From the NCBI GenBank assembly GCA_020354575.1, contig CP070649.1:915170-947632 (forward strand): a stretch of 32,463 nt of DNA, written 5' to 3'. The position numbers and the translations under genes are program-made. The number at the start of each line of letters is the position of its first letter. Positions within the stretch are counted from its first letter, which is position 1. Below are positions 32,328 through 32,463 of this stretch, piece after piece. Source of the DNA: Candidatus Bathyarchaeota archaeon (GTDB taxonomy: Archaea > Thermoproteota > Bathyarchaeia > Bathyarchaeales > SOJC01). The notes beneath the pieces were generated by a model that saw only the letters and a program-made list of their open reading frames with translations, was not told the DNA's origin and ran no database searches.

Positions 32328-32463
32328 ATGAATTGGCTTAAAGGAAGAATAGTCGGAACGGTTGTTATCGTTTTCTGTTGGCTTGTATTTACAATCTCGT
32401 TCTTGGCATTCTACCCAACAGGTTTTGATATTTGGCAAAATTTAGCATTCTTCATCGTATCAG
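32328..32463 (+). CDS. Membrane protein (3' end outside the window)
   Basis: Open from ATG 32328 to the window edge, at least 45 codons. After MNWLKGRIVG comes one hydrophobic helix (TVVIVFCWLVFTISFLAFY), then TGFDIWQNLAFFIVS entering a second one. An upstream GGGGAAG lies about 11 bases before. It is close behind the Cys-rich peptide gene, so the two may work together. Family not identifiable from this fragment. Confidence 0.6.
   Translation, partial: MNWLKGRIVGTVVIVFCWLVFTISFLAFYPTGFDIWQNLAFFIVS

Noticed and set aside
1-32463. Search for CRISPR arrays, insertion sequences, integrases and provirus genes.
   Set aside because: No regularly spaced repeats, transposase or integrase motifs, or structural phage genes were found; the tRNA genes have no partial copies nearby that would mark an attachment site.

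Overview
The window looks like part of an archaeal chromosome of about 40% GC. The evidence is a set of archaeal core genes (membrane-anchored LonB protease, DNA primase large subunit PriL, tRNA(Ile2) agmatinylcytidine synthetase TiaS, a GPN-loop GTPase, a stand-alone CinA-type domain, DUF4443), TATA boxes placed about 26 bp before several start codons, tRNA genes without encoded CCA, and a small intron in a tRNA D-loop. An uncultured TACK-type lineage such as Bathyarchaeia would fit, but that is an inference from overall flavour and not a phylogenetic result.

Layout. 1-2460: 3' part of an asparagine-synthetase-like gene overlapping an HDAC-family deacetylase by 4 bp, then a 2[4Fe-4S] ferredoxin and a large surface protein on the minus strand. 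4457-5613: a sparse region with a DUF2095-like gene and two short ORFs just behind good TATA boxes. 5614-7360: a minus-strand arsenic-type operon (RHH regulator with a CysCys pair, arsenite methyltransferase ArsM, retropepsin-like protein that seems to start at ACG) whose promoter is bracketed by a perfect 12-bp inverted repeat. 7389-8467: tRNA-Asp, a nearly empty 0.9 kb with one 41-aa membrane peptide and a long hairpin, and tRNA-Lys with a D-loop intron. 8593-11151: DUF4443 regulator, GPN GTPase, CinA-like and zinc-ribbon genes. 11225-14311: two radical-SAM activase-like enzymes and a divergent TraB-family gene with a double operator between them.

14477-16733: two convergent, diverged inositol-phosphate-synthase paralogues. 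16877-21959: an unknown coiled-coil protein, a stand-alone Lrp/AsnC effector domain, a cation/proton antiporter, TiaS, and a TrmB-family regulator with a small membrane protein. 22186-24734: LonB, a 51-aa basic peptide and tRNA-Arg with an atypical C33. 24837-30476: methyltransferases (one a pseudogene with an internal deletion, close to its intact paralogue), a CorA-like protein lacking the GMN pore signature, a secreted rhodanese/beta-helix/dockerin-like fusion, a cupin and a DUF3795 protein. 30596-end: PriL, a small zinc-binding protein, a GC-rich unexplained block, a cysteine-rich 38-aa peptide and the start of a membrane protein.

The most system-like unit is the RHH-arsM-retropepsin operon with its mirrored operator. 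The radical-SAM/TraB divergent pair with tandem TTACC-N4-GGTAA sites is the second. No CRISPR array, insertion sequence or clear provirus is visible.
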